64,000 nucleotides of DNA from Notospermus geniculatus (lineage: Eukaryota; Nemertea; Pilidiophora; Heteronemertea; Lineidae): positions 62,001-126,000 of the forward strand of contig NMRB01000987.1 in assembly GCA_002633025.1 (NCBI GenBank), in the 5' to 3' direction. The notes beneath the pieces are model-generated. The model was not told where the DNA came from. It did no database searches and worked only from the letters and a program-made list of their open reading frames with translations. This document shows positions 1 through 11,437 of this stretch, in pieces. Position numbers and translations under genes: made by a program. How positions within the stretch are numbered: the stretch's first letter is position 1; the number at the start of each line of letters is the position of its first letter.

Positions 1-126
1 ACCTTCAACTTTCGTCTTTAAAAATTCCGAGGAAACGCAAGCGACACACGACTGTTGTTTCCCCCTGCATTGGTCGAATCGTCGGCGGTTCGGCTTTCGT
101 TTTCAAATGGAAGGGTACACACCTAC

Positions 127-1214
127 CTTGGCCAACTTTGTCAAACACGATCGCCGGGTTGTAACCACTCAGATACCCAGCTAGGGCAAAATACATCTTG
201 CCAAGTGGCGGATGGTGGTCAAAGAAGAATGTCCTGTTGAGGTACCAACCCACTTGTCGCATGTAGTGTACCTCATCGAACCTGAAGGAAGGATCAGAAA
301 GAGTAAAGCTTGATGTAGCAGATGCGCCCGTTGTGGCTGTGCCAATCTCGTCCCCATGACGCTATGGTGTACTCCTTTAAAAAATCTTGTGATTATTCCC
401 CATACCGCCGCCAACAGCTGGCGCGCACAAACACTGCGAGAGGTTTGTACCCCCAAGTAACAGGTTATACTTACACGACGGAGTTTGGGTACCCAAGTCG
501 CCACATCCGGGTCAAAACGGCAGTGAAAAACAGCGCCACTTGCATGAGATCTATGTTCACGTTAATGGAGAATGGGTCCTGAGGCAGCTTCACCTCTGAC
601 GTCACCTCCGTGAAACTGTCCGTTTGGAATGCACCATCGCCCTGGAAATGAAATGGGTCTTTGGTTGGAGTTTTCGATGAAGAAATCTGTCTGTTCAGGT
701 GCGAATATTAGGGAGGTTTCGAAATCAAACGATAAACGTAAACGTTAACGACAACTTTATTTTTGTACCGAAAATGCAATGCAAAATCTGGTTAATGTGT
801 AGTATGAAAAATAACGTTGTCGTAAAGTTTTGGTTTATCGTTTGATTTCGAATCCTCCCCAATGTAGGTACAAGTTGTCCGGGCGGGAATTGTCCCGCAC
901 CCGCATCACGGGTGCGGTTGTCCGGCTGTGAGTTGTCCCGGTACGATTTGTCCCAGAACGAATTGTCCGTGTACGAGTTTTTCAGTTACCCCACTCTAGT
1001 CTCCATAACTAGTTGGCAAGCAGTCCATGGCGTTTTGACGGATGCTCACCTCTTGTCGAGGCGTGTCCGGAACTTCGGTGCTTTCCGGACCTGGTCGTGG
1101 CATGGGATCCTCACTCGTCTGCTCTCCCGCCGCACCGGATGGCGGCTGGTCCCCACGGTAACCGCATCCACGCCCTGTAGCACCGATGTCAAGGTCATCA
1201 TCTTCATTTGACAT
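127..1214 (-). CDS. Protein O-mannosyltransferase (GT39/PMT family), first three coding exons
   Basis: Transfers mannose from dolichyl-phosphate-mannose to Ser/Thr of secretory proteins in the ER (family knowledge). Three minus-strand exons join in frame: 1050-1214 (55 codons, ATG at 1214, donor GTGAGC), 475-641 and 127-281 (donor GTAGGT), phases 0 and 2. The first exon is acidic and Gly/Pro-rich, as expected for a cytosolic N-terminus. The second ends in a hydrophobic segment followed by RLGYPNSVV. The third gives FDEVHY, carrying the Asp-Glu pair of luminal loop 1, and then FFFDHHPPLGKM and LAGYLSGYN, the PMT signature that is FDVHPPLGKM in animal POMT2. The His replacing Val in FDHHPP is unusual. 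The remaining exons lie left of the window. A POMT2-like identity is likely but not assigned, because the MIR and C-terminal regions cannot be seen. An acceptor-like site just upstream of the ATG suggests a 5' UTR exon. Confidence 0.82.
712..858. mobile_element. Short foldback MITE in O-mannosyltransferase intron
   Basis: The two ends are imperfect reverse complements: GGAGGTTTCGAAATCAAACG on the left and its complement, ending ATTTCGAATCCTCC, on the right, around an AT-rich centre. There is no coding capacity. It lies between coding exons 1 and 2. Confidence 0.6.
868..985. repeat. GTTGTCC/ATTGTCC short degenerate tandem motif
   Basis: The motif (A/G)(A/G)TTGTCC recurs about six times at 10-20 bp spacing, with a small GC-rich palindrome (CGCACCCG/CGGGTGCG) in the middle. 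It lies in the first intron of the O-mannosyltransferase. Similar runs are common in marine-invertebrate genomes; no function is evident. Confidence 0.45.
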
Positions 1215-3227
1215 CTCGAATGAAGGTCAGAACCTGGAAACCAAAATATTCATCCCTCTTTGAGGCGTTCTGTGCCAGCTAACGTCGGGTCGGAGTCGTC
1301 TGCGTCGCTGCCGTCATGGCGTAGCGAAATTGAATTTGGCGGGAAACACGTGTCATCGCCGCGCGCTAGTATGCCGACGACCCGGGAATGCGCTGGTATT
1401 AGCTGATATATCGATGAAACAGGCCTAGGCCTAGTCGATGAAGAATAAATAAGAGTCGCCTGCTGAATGCGCAGTGTTTAGGCCTACCGCCTCGTCAGGC
1501 GTTATCAATACCGGCCGCGTAGGCTTCGTCAGCCAGGCCTACGCCTACATAGGGCCCTAGGAATGGAAGGGATCTATATCCCCGGGTCTATATCTTGCCT
1601 ATAAGATCCAAATGACCTACCCTATAGTTTCCTATATCAGAAGCGTCTTCATCCTCAGCAGTTCGCTGGGATCTAAAGGTGAATGGAAATGAGAAAGGAG
1701 CAGACCTATTGGTGAAGGCAGGAACTGGTATTTCCTGACGCAGATAGATAGATCTATGCCGCGTTATGGTATCGTCAGATTGTAGGCAACGGGAAAATTG
1801 CACTCCACGCATATCATATCAGACACGGTTGTATTATCAATATGAATGCGCACGGTCATGCTCTGTTCTCAATGGCGTTATCAGGCCATTATGTTGAGAA
1901 CCTCGCTATTATAGTCATTCAGGAATTTATCTGAAAAGGCTTCAAGCCGCATGAAGTGTTGCACAATACTGTCTGCGAAATGAGGTCAGTTCATTGGGTG
2001 ACGTCATGATATCGATTTATGGCTTTAATTGGGCTGGGCGCGGACAGATGGCAGCACAGGGGAGCATGTGGGTCGTGGAATAAATTCGTAAATTGAAGAA
2101 ATAATGAATGGAAAATCATTTTAACTTCATTTATTCGAATGTGAAGTTTTAAACACAGGCTACCTCGTCAATTAGACCAATCAATGTCCCTTGACATTTT
2201 ATTAACCTGCACCTTTAACAATTTATCTACCCTTTAATACGGTGGCCCATAGAGCTCATTGATGAAAAATATTTACATTTGCAATTTTTTTTCAATTCGA
2301 TAATTTTTCTTGGGGTTTGTAAAATTTTCAGAAGTTCCCACCGCGGTGATAATATTTCCACCGCGGTGATAATATTACCACCGCGGTGAAAATGATTTCC
2401 ACCGCGGTGGGAATGTTTCCACCGCGGTGGAAACATTATCACCGCGGTGGGAACTTCTGAAAATTTTACAAACCCCAAGAAAAAAATTATCGAATTGAAA
2501 AAAAAATTGCAAATGTAAATATTTTTCATCAATGAGCTCTATGGGCCACCGTACTTTAACAAAGTTTCGACCCATTTCATCAGAGTCATTAATTTAACAT
2601 TTCCTTATTAAAGATAGAAAATGGCACTATAACTATCTGATATGCAAATTCATCACTTGACAACTACATTGCTGGGCATCTGGCTGTCAGAGCAACCTCG
2701 TCCCTAGGCACTGGTTGTATCCATTGGTGTGTACCTTTAACAACAGCAGGTGTCAAAGTAATGTGCCATATCTTTATTTTCTCAACTGAGACAGCACAAA
2801 GATGATCCAAAAGTGGCCAAATTCTTTATTCTTTCTGGTCAGATATTTTTAAACTGCATCTATCCCTTGAGACAGGGTGCCATCCTAGCATTCTGTTATC
2901 ATGCAACAGCAACAATGTCAGTTCCATTTAAATAACCCTGCCCATTAGCCCTCAGGTGAAATAGACTATCCCCTCCCCTCCTCCTGACACCAATAGGCCT
3001 TGATACATGGAGGTATAAAAATCTGCTTGTAATTTTCAAAATTTATGTAAATGAACGCATTAGCATCACAGTATTTGTATGGCATAAAACAGAATATTTC
3101 GATACATTTGTGCAGTATTATAACACTATCATAATCTCAGGACAAAACTTTCTTCAATCACAACTGATTCCTGAAGGCACTGACATCACTGCGAAGTCCT
3201 TGATTGCTAGTCTTCTCGAGGGCCGAG
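1215..3227. other. Intergenic: promoter side of O-mannosyltransferase to RAB20-like 3' end
   Basis: The first part (about 1260-1560) is CpG-rich with several AGGCCTA palindromes, and is a plausible promoter for the O-mannosyltransferase. The rest is AT-rich and holds the foldback element at 2238-2553. No further coding exon with splice signals was recognised. Confidence 0.5.
2238..2553. mobile_element. Foldback transposon with ~100-bp inverted repeats and an internal CCACCGCGGTGG array
   Basis: The left arm starts TACGGTGGCCCATAGAGCTC. The right arm is its near-perfect reverse complement, ending GAGCTCTATGGGCCACCGTA. Both sides carry CTTTAA (2232-2237 and 2554-2559), a probable 6-bp target duplication. 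Between the arms sit about six copies of the palindrome CCACCGCGGTGG or its half, separated by AT-rich spacers such as ATAATATT and AAAATGATTT. No protein is encoded, so it is non-autonomous. The superfamily is not assignable from what is seen. Confidence 0.85.
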
Positions 3228-4671
3228 TCAAGAAATAACACAGCATTTTTCCTCCTCACCACGGGGTATCCTTGCCTTTGCCATGTCCACACCACCGAGT
3301 GTCCTTCGTTTTCCTGTACCGGTACCCCCAGAGCCATCTAGTGGAAGGAGTTTATCAAATATATACTCAAAAACGGCTATGACACTTTCACCCGTTTTAC
3401 TCGACGTTTCAAAATATGGGACGTTTTTTGACAAAGGTGATATTTTATTAATAGTCCTGGCAAATTTTGTGGCTTCTTCAGTGCTGACCTCTCGTGGTGT
3501 TTCCGAGAGTAAGTCCAATTTTGTTCCCACAACTATTTTGAAGCAGTTTTCTTCGACTCCTTCCAGTAAGGGTAGAAATCTGACACTGAAAGAGAAAAGA
3601 TATCAGAAGATAATGTTGGAAGTGACTTTAGAAAATAATCAGAAAACATTGGACCATTATAAAACAGAAAATCTGACAGCAAACTTTTGACAGAAAACTG
3701 TCACGTGGAGCGGCGCCTTAAATGTCTTACCTAAGGGCCTCAAAAGACACCTGGCTTGTCAGATCAAAAGCAAGGACGGCAGCTGACGCCCCTCGGCAGT
3801 AAAAGGAACTCAGACCGGAAAACCGCTCCTCACCGGCAGTGTCCTGAAACGGAGACCGTGACTTAGTGGCCAGTCTGATTGAAAAAAGAACCGGGTTTTT
3901 CATACCTTATGCTCAGCTAACACGGAGTCAAAGCCAGAATACATGTTTCACAGATCAACTTACCCAAATGGCAATGTTGTATGGTCCCCATTGTTTGAGT
4001 AGAAAGGAAGCACCAATTGTCTGCAAATGAAAATTTTACTTTTACTACAAAAGATTAGGATTCTGAGATACAGATAACAGGAACCAAAACTGGATACACT
4101 TTCCCTTGCACTAAGCAGTCCATTGCTCAGTACAACATACCACACTGACATACAATGTATCCCCATATGGTACTGATAATCCTTGTGAAGTTTCCGAGGC
4201 CTTTCATTGCCTGATGAAGAAGATGGACATCAAACTCAAATAACATTTCTTACACTTATTGTTTCTTGAAAAACTCCATCGACGTATCTGTACGCTAAAG
4301 TAGTCTTGCCAACGCTTGCTTCTCCGAGCAAAACAACTTTTAGATCCCTGTCATAATGAAGATGGTACAAATCAAAGTCAGTCGTGCGCAATTTAAGTTT
4401 TAGTAGAAAAGTTGAACAAGAAGTGAACTACAGTTATTAAATAAACTGATAAAAGAAGGGTTTCCAACCTAACTCACTCTGATTTTTGACAATCTGGGCA
4501 TTTCAGACGATTTCACACAGATTCTGTCATAAAATTTAGGTGACATTTTACTGGAACACCCTGTATAGCTGCAAAGCAAAGGGCAAAGTCATGAAGTGAA
4601 CTTATGTCACTTTCAGAAGTATTTTTCAAGCCATTTACTTACGCTTTACGTTTCGTTCCTGGCTCTGACAT
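3228..4671 (-). CDS. RAB20: RAB20-like small GTPase, complete in five exons
   Basis: A Ras-superfamily GTPase of membrane traffic (Golgi, endosome and phagosome in vertebrates). Exons: 4643-4671, 4254-4347, 3964-4020, 3731-3843 and 3228-3585. All introns are GT-AG, phases agree, and the total is 216 residues (human RAB20 is 234). G1 is GEASVGKT. Switch I reads STIGASFLLKQW and is followed by YNIAIWDTAGEERF (G3) and YCRGASAAVLAFDL. This LKQW...IWDTAG...YCRGA pattern is diagnostic of RAB20 rather than RAB24. G4 is GTKLDL (TKxD in place of NKxD) and G5 is ETSSKTG. The tail ends in CCVIS, a Rab-type double-cysteine prenylation site. The start has MSEPGTKRK before the first beta strand. RAB24-like is the alternative but fits less well. 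Confidence 0.88.
3688..3720. repeat. Solo end of foldback family A in RAB20 intron
   Basis: A 33-bp fragment reading TGACAGAAAACTGTCACGTGGAGCGGCGCCTTA, the terminal sequence of the foldback family whose full copy is at 22979-23155. It lies in the last intron, 11 bp from exon 4. Confidence 0.5.
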
Positions 4672-5937
4672 GGTCTATAATCATACACAGAGTTAATCAA
4701 GTGTAAATCATGGTGTCAAAACACGTTGACAGCACTTAAAAACAAGGTTTTTCCTTGTTTCTTGACATGCTTGACTGAGGAAGCCTGTAAACCGACACGG
4801 AAGTGAAAGTGCTGCCATCTGTGCGAAGAATCTCAAACTACAACAATTGGGGACCATCTCCACACCCAGTGATTCAGTGAGGTGACAGAGGGGTGGTATC
4901 AGAGGTTGCCAGGTTTTGCCTCTATTTATGATGATCGGGAACCATATTGTTTTTGGTCATGGTGTCTGTCTGTCTGTCTGTCTGTCCGGTCGGTCACACC
5001 TTCATATCTTATCTCCTTCAACAGCTACAGTTCTGGTAACACATCCTACCCCTAGGTTTGTCAACCGGGGCAAAAGATCCAATAAGCTTATCATTTTCAA
5101 CATCAGATGCCTCCATCATGATGTAATCAACATATCAGCAAAAATTCATATCACTCGCTTATGAATTTTTGATATCATATATATACAACATTTACAATGT
5201 CATCTTGTTATCTTTCTATTCTTTTCATTTCAGAAAACAGAATCTTGAAGATGAAGCTCCCATGGCTGAACAGCAGTAACCATTAGGAAAATTCAGGCGA
5301 GACAACAAACATTTCATGCAGTAACTCTGGGTTATTCGTGCTTTCAGCTCCCTATCTGAGCTCGCCATCCATTTCACTTGGTATTTCACCTCTGACAGAT
5401 GAAATCATTTCGGAGCCCCTGTGCTGAGAGGATGGAGAGAGGGTAAGTGACATCGCTTTTGACATCTAATAAGCCTACCTTCAGAAGACTGCTTTCTCAG
5501 ATCACCGGTGATACAGTATACCAATTGCTAGGGTGCCAAGAGTGGGTCCCTGACATTGCCCTTGACCTAGCTTGTGGGGGGGGGGAGTCCTCTGACACCT
5601 GACTTACGCCATTCCGATCACTAATCAAGAATATGAACATTATCATGGATGACAGCTCACAGCGCGTGACAAAAATTAGATAACTCATTTTAAACAAATA
5701 CTGCACAAAATTTATTACCAATAGAGAAATACTACAAAATGATTTGTACCGGCTGACTTTGTACACAAAATATTCACAAAATAAACAACATGACTAGAGT
5801 AAGTACAATGACCTGCATCTGATGCTGAAACCCTTCCGTATCCACAAAATCATGATAACAAGAGGCCTCTATGCCTGGTCACTCAGCTGACTGCCACCGA
5901 CAAGTCAGCTAAGTTGAGTTTTTGACTGTGGTACATA

Positions 5938-6226
5938 TTAACACGTTCACTGCCGGGGACGTATAATTACGTCATAGTGGTTGCTTTGGTCCTTGCCAGG
6001 GATGTATATGTACGTCTTTGGTCTTGATTTATCCATTCAAAATAAAATCATAGGCAATGGCAAAGGACCTCCTCCACTGCCGAAGGACGTAACGTCTCTT
6101 GGCACAGTGAAAGAAGGGGTCAGATGTGCCACACAACGTAACATTCAATAGCACAGGCAATGTCTGAAAAATTCCTGGCAAGGACCACTGGACCCTCAAA
6201 AATGGCGTCGGCAGTGAACGTGTTAA
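5938..6226. mobile_element. TTAA-flanked foldback MITE (piggyBac-type target)
   Basis: TTAA at 5938-5941 is followed by CACGTTCACTGCCGGGGACG. The element closes with GGCAGTGAACGTG and TTAA (6223-6226). TTAA target duplication with short inverted ends is the piggyBac pattern; there is no transposase. A further CCCTTTCACTGCCGAG directly after the element may be the edge of a related insertion. Confidence 0.65.
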
Positions 6227-6412
6227 AACCCTTTCACTGCCGAGACCAAGTTTGTCGAAAATGAAAATGAAAAATATGAAAAAAACTTGAACAGCATCCG
6301 AAACCTGTGATGCAGGTATTCATCAGGAAGCTCTGGGAGAGTACTTTCCAATGAATACCTATGTGACAGGGTTTCTGTGCAATCTCATGATTTGGTACAT
6401 GTAGGTTTATAA

Positions 6413-6644
6413 ATAGACTATATCACTCCAAAAGAGCGCAGCACCTGACGGGTACTACAGCGTCACGACGTCCCGTACTCATTCCATGACATCTTGACGT
6501 GAGACGACGTCATGATCGCTGAAACAAGTGGAGGTTTTTCGAGTGACGCCACCGCGTTCAGAATGGGGGACGGGACGTCGTGACGCTGTAGGCCTAGCCA
6601 GCAACCTGTCAGGTGCTGCGCTCTATTGGAGTGATAGAGTCTAT
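6413..6644. mobile_element. Foldback MITE with ~37-bp inverted ends
   Basis: ATAGACTATATCACTCCAAA...GCGCAGCACCTGAC at the left is matched in reverse complement by GTCAGGTGCTGCGC...TTGGAGTGATAGAGTCTAT at the right. A GACGTC-rich inner region is also self-complementary. No coding potential. Confidence 0.65.
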
Positions 6645-7444
6645 TTTTATGAAATTCGCACACTCGCAGCGAAAGGGTTCAGTCTAACCTTCTCACGTGG
6701 ATGTGGATACGAAATGGGTTTGACCCTTCCAGTAATGCAGTGTACAGTTTTGTCTGCAATGAGAAATGCAGTACACTTTACTTGAGTCCCTGGAACAGAA
6801 ACTCTATGCTCCAAAAGGGTGTTACCATCTTCCTCTCAAGAGGGCTCCTACACCACCTTCAAAGACAGCCCAGCTGGCTGTGATTCTAGCCCATAAGCAG
6901 TGCATAACTGGAAGGGTATGTCTCACTAATGTTTAACATGATTGGAATGCATCCTAGCTAGTGAGCATAGAAGTTGATTTTACATAAGACACTAAGGTGT
7001 GGGTAAAAACTAGAAGGATGGATTTCTTGATGAAGAAGAGCATGAAGAGGCAGAGTGGATATGAGGATAGAGAGGTGTCTTCATCAACAAGGTTAAAATG
7101 AACAAAAGTGATCAATTTGGGACTGAACTTTGGTGTCCTTAAATAATAAAGAGGTGTCCTCCTGGCAGAGGTGTCTGCTAGGAGAGGTTCCACCGTACTC
7201 TATGCTCTCGCAGACAAAAACCTTTGAAATTTGGTCCATGAATTCCTCAAAAGTCTCATGTCCACTTTGACTCAACATCCTCGAAGTGTGACTCAACTAA
7301 ATGAAGTGAAAAACTTTGTGTTTTTCATGTAAATTGGTTTGAAATATCATCAAGTAGTAAGCACTCTCGTTGAGGAAACACGCTTTGTAATCTATCTGAA
7401 ATTGGTTGAAATCTGAAGAAGTTGTAGTGACCAAACTGATTGAT

Positions 7445-8193
7445 NNNNNNNNNNNNNNNNNNNNNNNNNNNNNNNNNNNNNNNNNNNNNNNNNNNNNNNN
7501 NNNNNNNNNNNNNNNNNNNNNNNNNNNNNNNNNNNNNNNNNNNNNNNNNNNNNNNNNNNNNNNNNNNNNNNNNNNNNNNNNNNNNNNNNNNNNNNNNNNN
7601 NNNNNNNNNNNNNNNNNNNNNNNNNNNNNNNNNNNNNNNNNNNNNNNNNNNNNNNNNNNNNNNNNNNNNNNNNNNNNNNNNNNNNNNNNNNNNNNNNNNN
7701 NNNNNNNNNNNNNNNNNNNNNNNNNNNNNNNNNNNNNNNNNNNNNNNNNNNNNNNNNNNNNNNNNNNNNNNNNNNNNNNNNNNNNNNNNNNNNNNNNNNN
7801 NNNNNNNNNNNNNNNNNNNNNNNNNNNNNNNNNNNNNNNNNNNNNNNNNNNNNNNNNNNNNNNNNNNNNNNNNNNNNNNNNNNNNNNNNNNNNNNNNNNN
7901 NNNNNNNNNNNNNNNNNNNNNNNNNNNNNNNNNNNNNNNNNNNNNNNNNNNNNNNNNNNNNNNNNNNNNNNNNNNNNNNNNNNNNNNNNNNNNNNNNNNN
8001 NNNNNNNNNNNNNNNNNNNNNNNNNNNNNNNNNNNNNNNNNNNNNNNNNNNNNNNNNNNNNNNNNNNNNNNNNNNNNNNNNNNNNNNNNNNNNNNNNNNN
8101 NNNNNNNNNNNNNNNNNNNNNNNNNNNNNNNNNNNNNNNNNNNNNNNNNNNNNNNNNNNNNNNNNNNNNNNNNNNNNNNNNNNNNNNNNNNNN
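7445..8193. other. Assembly gap (749 N)
   Basis: A run of N in the RAB20-FKBPL intergenic region. Long open frames spanning it are artefacts of unknown bases. Confidence 0.99.
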
Positions 8194-8736
8194 GCTATGC
8201 TGCAACAATTCAAATCAAATCAACCAAACCAAACAAATGTAACATTCTTACATATTGCAGTAACATGCAAGATCATACTGTGTTCTTAACCTCCACTTAT
8301 ATAATATAACATGTGTAACTTCAACAGAATCTTAAATCCACCAGTAATCTCGGATTACAGGCAACCAACAAATTGAGTATCGTGTTTTTTTATAAGTTCA
8401 CCTGAAAAAAAACTGGAGATGAACCTCCCCTGAGAAGAAAACTGCGAATAAATTTTGACGATTCAGAGACCAAGTATCCAGCAAGACCAGCCTTCATAAA
8501 CATTGCTCAGTCGCACAACTATGGCTTGGCAGAAGAGAGAAGGAACAGTTAATATATTTCCTAAGACTGCGGTATTATCTAATTTTGCAATAGGAGACAA
8601 CCTTCGAATAACTATTTACCGTACAGACATCACAACACTGGTTCACTGAAATTGAATATTGTATTTGATATTGACATCTCTTGAAGGGTTACAGTGATAC
8701 TGAACTTTAACTTTGATTGTGGGGAATTCTTCTCAA

Positions 8737-9895
8737 TTAAGATGTGAACATTTTTCTTATACCACGTGCCATCTCTTTTTCAACTTTACTAATTCGTTGG
8801 TTGACCTTTTCGAGTTCGCGTGCCACGGGCTTACTCGAAGGATCAATGCGCAATGCCAGGGCTAGATCAGCCTTTGCACTATCGAGATCATTCACCTGGG
8901 CGTACGCCCAACCTCGCCTATATAAACCTTTTACATTCTTCTCATCAATCTCCAATGCCTTGGTGCAATTTCTGATGACAGAGAGGTGGTTGTCACATTT
9001 CATTTGACACGCCGTCAGATTCAAATAACATTGGACTTTTAATGCCCTCATACTGGTTGCCAAGGCTGTCTCCAGCTCCTTCTCTCTACCCATCATTATC
9101 AACAACTTCATACACTTGCTGTACATCTTAAATGCGCCCTCTATATTCTCCTTACCAAACCACTCGGTACCCCGTGATTTAAACCAATTGGCTTTTTCAA
9201 ACAACTTCTCAGGGTTCAACTCCCAAAAAGCTGGGACCACCTCAAAACTTTTCAGTTCTAAGAGAAAGGTGAACGAACTCTTCCCATCAATATTGAGATT
9301 CAGGTTGAAGTTTTGATGCTCCATCTCTGGATCGTACTTTACACGCAACTCGCATATCTCCTGTTGCTTCATGGTCAACAGGCAACGGTCGACTGCCTCC
9401 GTCAAGAAAGTGACACCGTGCCCAATCTGGTAATCTGTCTCCTGGTCCAATCGGAATGATGCAATGCGCTCAACAATGTCTAATGCCAAAACTGGATCAA
9501 CAAGTACAATCTTCACGCGACAGGTAGCGCCATCTCGTGGGCAAGCCACACCTTTTCCGTTACTCATAACAGTTTTGGTAAAGGGTGCACGAGAGTCCGG
9601 TTCCCCTGTTTCACTTCCTGTTGATTCCTCAAAATAGTCATCATCCTGACTTTCGGTGTCGAAGCTTCCCATAATGAGGCTAGCATTGAAATCGCTGTGT
9701 TCTTCACGACTTGTTCTTCTGGTTCGAGGGCGCAGGTAAATGTCCATCGGATCACGCTCAGTCAGACTGGTTAAACTGGTTTTCCTCTTAGCAACACCTT
9801 CTGGTTTTGCTGAACCACCCATCATCTGCTCCGAGGTTTCCTCGGCTACAGTCTCCATGGTTACGATGGACAGAAACCACCTCTCTAATAGATAT
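8737..9895 (-). CDS. FKBPL: FKBPL-like TPR co-chaperone, coding region in one exon
   Basis: FKBPL (WISp39) binds Hsp90 through TPRs and stabilises client complexes (family knowledge). An acceptor TTTTTCATCTTCTTTCAG precedes 9895, so the open frame upstream of it is intronic. The first ATG in the exon (9858) gives 373 residues, near human FKBPL (349). Residues 1-90 are acidic and probably disordered. Residues about 93-207 form an FKBP-like fold without the usual PPIase aromatic set, ending LLELKSFEVVP and FWELNPEKL. Three TPRs span about 220-341, including ALEIDEKNVKGLYRRGWAYA. The C-terminus MARGIRKMFTS matches FKBPL (human ends GLRKMFG) rather than FKBP4/5. A non-coding 5' exon is expected upstream, placing the promoter in the interval shared with golgin-97. 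FKBP4/5-like is a less likely alternative. Confidence 0.8.
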
Positions 9896-10249
9896 CTGAA
9901 AGAAGATGAAAAATTAGGCAAGGAATGTGGAAGATGGCCGCCCTAGCCTGCCTGCCCTGCCAGAGACAGTCATTTTTTACCTCCAGGCAGGCAGGCCCAA
10001 GCAGCCATGTCAGAAAAACAGAGCTGACTTTGGTAAGTTGGGCCTGGTGCCTATCTCTTCATTCAGAGCGGGTGGTGGGGTTGTGGCGGCTGAATAAGAC
10101 TGGAATTTGAGACGACAATTCAAGTTAAACTTCTTGGTGAATGAATTGAAAGTGAAACTTGGTCTTGGAGAGTTGGACTTGGTAAAATGCAAATGGTAGC
10201 CGGCATCAGGAAAACAAACACGAAATGATGAAAATTGAGGCATGAGGCA

Positions 10250-11308
10250 TGACTGACTCTGTATAATCAGCCAGCAACACTGGCACAAGCACTAACTGCA
10301 ACACAGACAATGACAGTGTCAAGTACAGTCTTGTTGTTTGCAGTGCAGTAGGCCTACTTGTTGTACAATGTCAATGCATTGAATGACATACACTTTCTGC
10401 TGCTGCTGCTGCTGATCAGCACTCAGGACAGAGGAGTGCCCATTTAAAACATTGCCCAACACAAAACTCCCCCCGCATCAACCTTCTAATGCGAATTAAG
10501 TGAAAGAGGTAAACATACACTTTTGCCCGATTCGATAGTTATAAGGTATCATCCGCGTAATAATTGCACAGAAACAAAAATGTTTTTGATAAATGTCCAG
10601 ATTTGACACCATCAGCAACCTCTTTCTGCCGGAAGTGTCAACGCCCATGCGCAGAACGAATCAACAAACATGGCGAACACTCTGACGTGTTAACAGAAAA
10701 GACCAAATAAAAGTCGGTTTTGTGGTCGATTATAGACATCTGATTGTATATTGGGCGTGGCCTCGGGTAACTTTCCATTCTGGTCTATTCATTTAACCTC
10801 CCACCTTTACCATCCTTTTGATCTCCTCCCAATTTGACGCCTCCAAAATTATCCCGTCTGTCATCATATGCAGATGATGTAGGCCTACATGTGTGTACAG
10901 GGTGTCCCTGAAGGAAAATCCATCAAGAAATAAATGTCTCCCTAGAAGATAGATGTGTTCAGTTTGACTTCTCTCGTGTTTTCATCATAAAGTAGAAGAA
11001 ACAGGCTTGCCGCCAGTGGAGCCCTGATTGCCGCCTGTCTTTACATACAACAACAAGCAGGCAGGCGCAGTCGCCGCAGAGACCCGCCCGCCACCGACCC
11101 AGAGCAGAGACAGACAGACTGAGAGAGTGCTGATGACTGTGATGTCATTTCACAAGTTGTTTCGACAGGCCCCTGGCATCTTGGATTTCTTGAATGCTAA
11201 CTGCACATGTGTAGTTGTATCTGGTGGGCAAATTCGGATCTCATGACCAATCACTGGCTTTAATTTGCCTGCTAGGCAAGCAAGTACCTTGGCCTTGTCC
11301 TCTACCCT
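10250..11308. repeat. Long direct duplication, copy 1 (FKBPL/GOLGA1 shared upstream region)
   Basis: About 1.06 kb that recurs at 11986-13046 with an offset of 1738 bp in its right part. From about 10410 on the copies are almost identical; the first 150 bp carry substitutions and small indels, including an extra TAGGCCTA. It covers the likely bidirectional promoter between FKBPL and golgin-97. Confidence 0.85.
10615..10690. promoter_or_regulatory. Candidate bidirectional promoter core (NRF1-like and YY1-like sites)
   Basis: The sequence CGCCCATGCGCAGAACG resembles an NRF1 half-palindrome and is followed by CAAACATGGCGAACAC, a YY1-like site. It sits between the divergent FKBPL-like and golgin-97 genes, where housekeeping promoters commonly carry this pair. 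It is inferred from motifs only. The copy at about 12354-12428 is the same. Confidence 0.35.
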
Positions 11309-11336
11309 ACAATTTGGACCAAATGTTCTTGTTGTT

Positions 11337-11424
11337 ATTCACTGTTTTTCCATCACTCTTTACAGGTTTGACTGAAATCAATTCACTGTTTTTCCATCAC
11401 TCTTTACAGGTTTGATTGAAATCA
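11337..11424 (+). repeat. 44-bp perfect-length tandem duplication containing a splice acceptor
   Basis: Two 44-bp units (11337-11380 and 11381-11424) differ by one base. Each has the acceptor TTTTTCCATCACTCTTTACAG followed by GTTTGAYTGAAATCA. The second unit's acceptor lies just 5' of the golgin-97 start codon at 11438, so either site could define the start of the first coding exon. Confidence 0.7.
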
Positions 11425-11437
11425 ATTGGCAGCTGCA

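Larger units (their letters stand above)
4672..8736. other. Intergenic RAB20-FKBPL region with foldback elements and an N gap
   Basis: Contains a TCTG microsatellite near 4960-4985, the TTAA-flanked foldback at 5938-6226, a second foldback at 6413-6644, a family D fragment near 7130-7195 and an N gap at 7445-8193. No exon could be supported with splice signals plus homology. Sequence after the gap (8194-8736) is the 3' side of the FKBPL-like gene. Confidence 0.5.

Noticed and set aside
5234-5279. Possible short terminal coding exon on the + strand (acceptor CTTTTCATTTCAG, then KQNLEDEAPMAEQQ and a stop)
   Set aside because: Good acceptor and plausible peptide, but no upstream + strand exon or protein family could be identified, so it is not listed as a gene.
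7297-8309. Long open frames of 270-300 codons around 7.3-8.3 kb
   Set aside because: They consist almost entirely of N-gap bases.
11028-11246. 72-codon + strand frame present identically at 12766-12984
   Set aside because: Identity comes from the 1.06-kb duplication; the sequence has no domain and low coding character.
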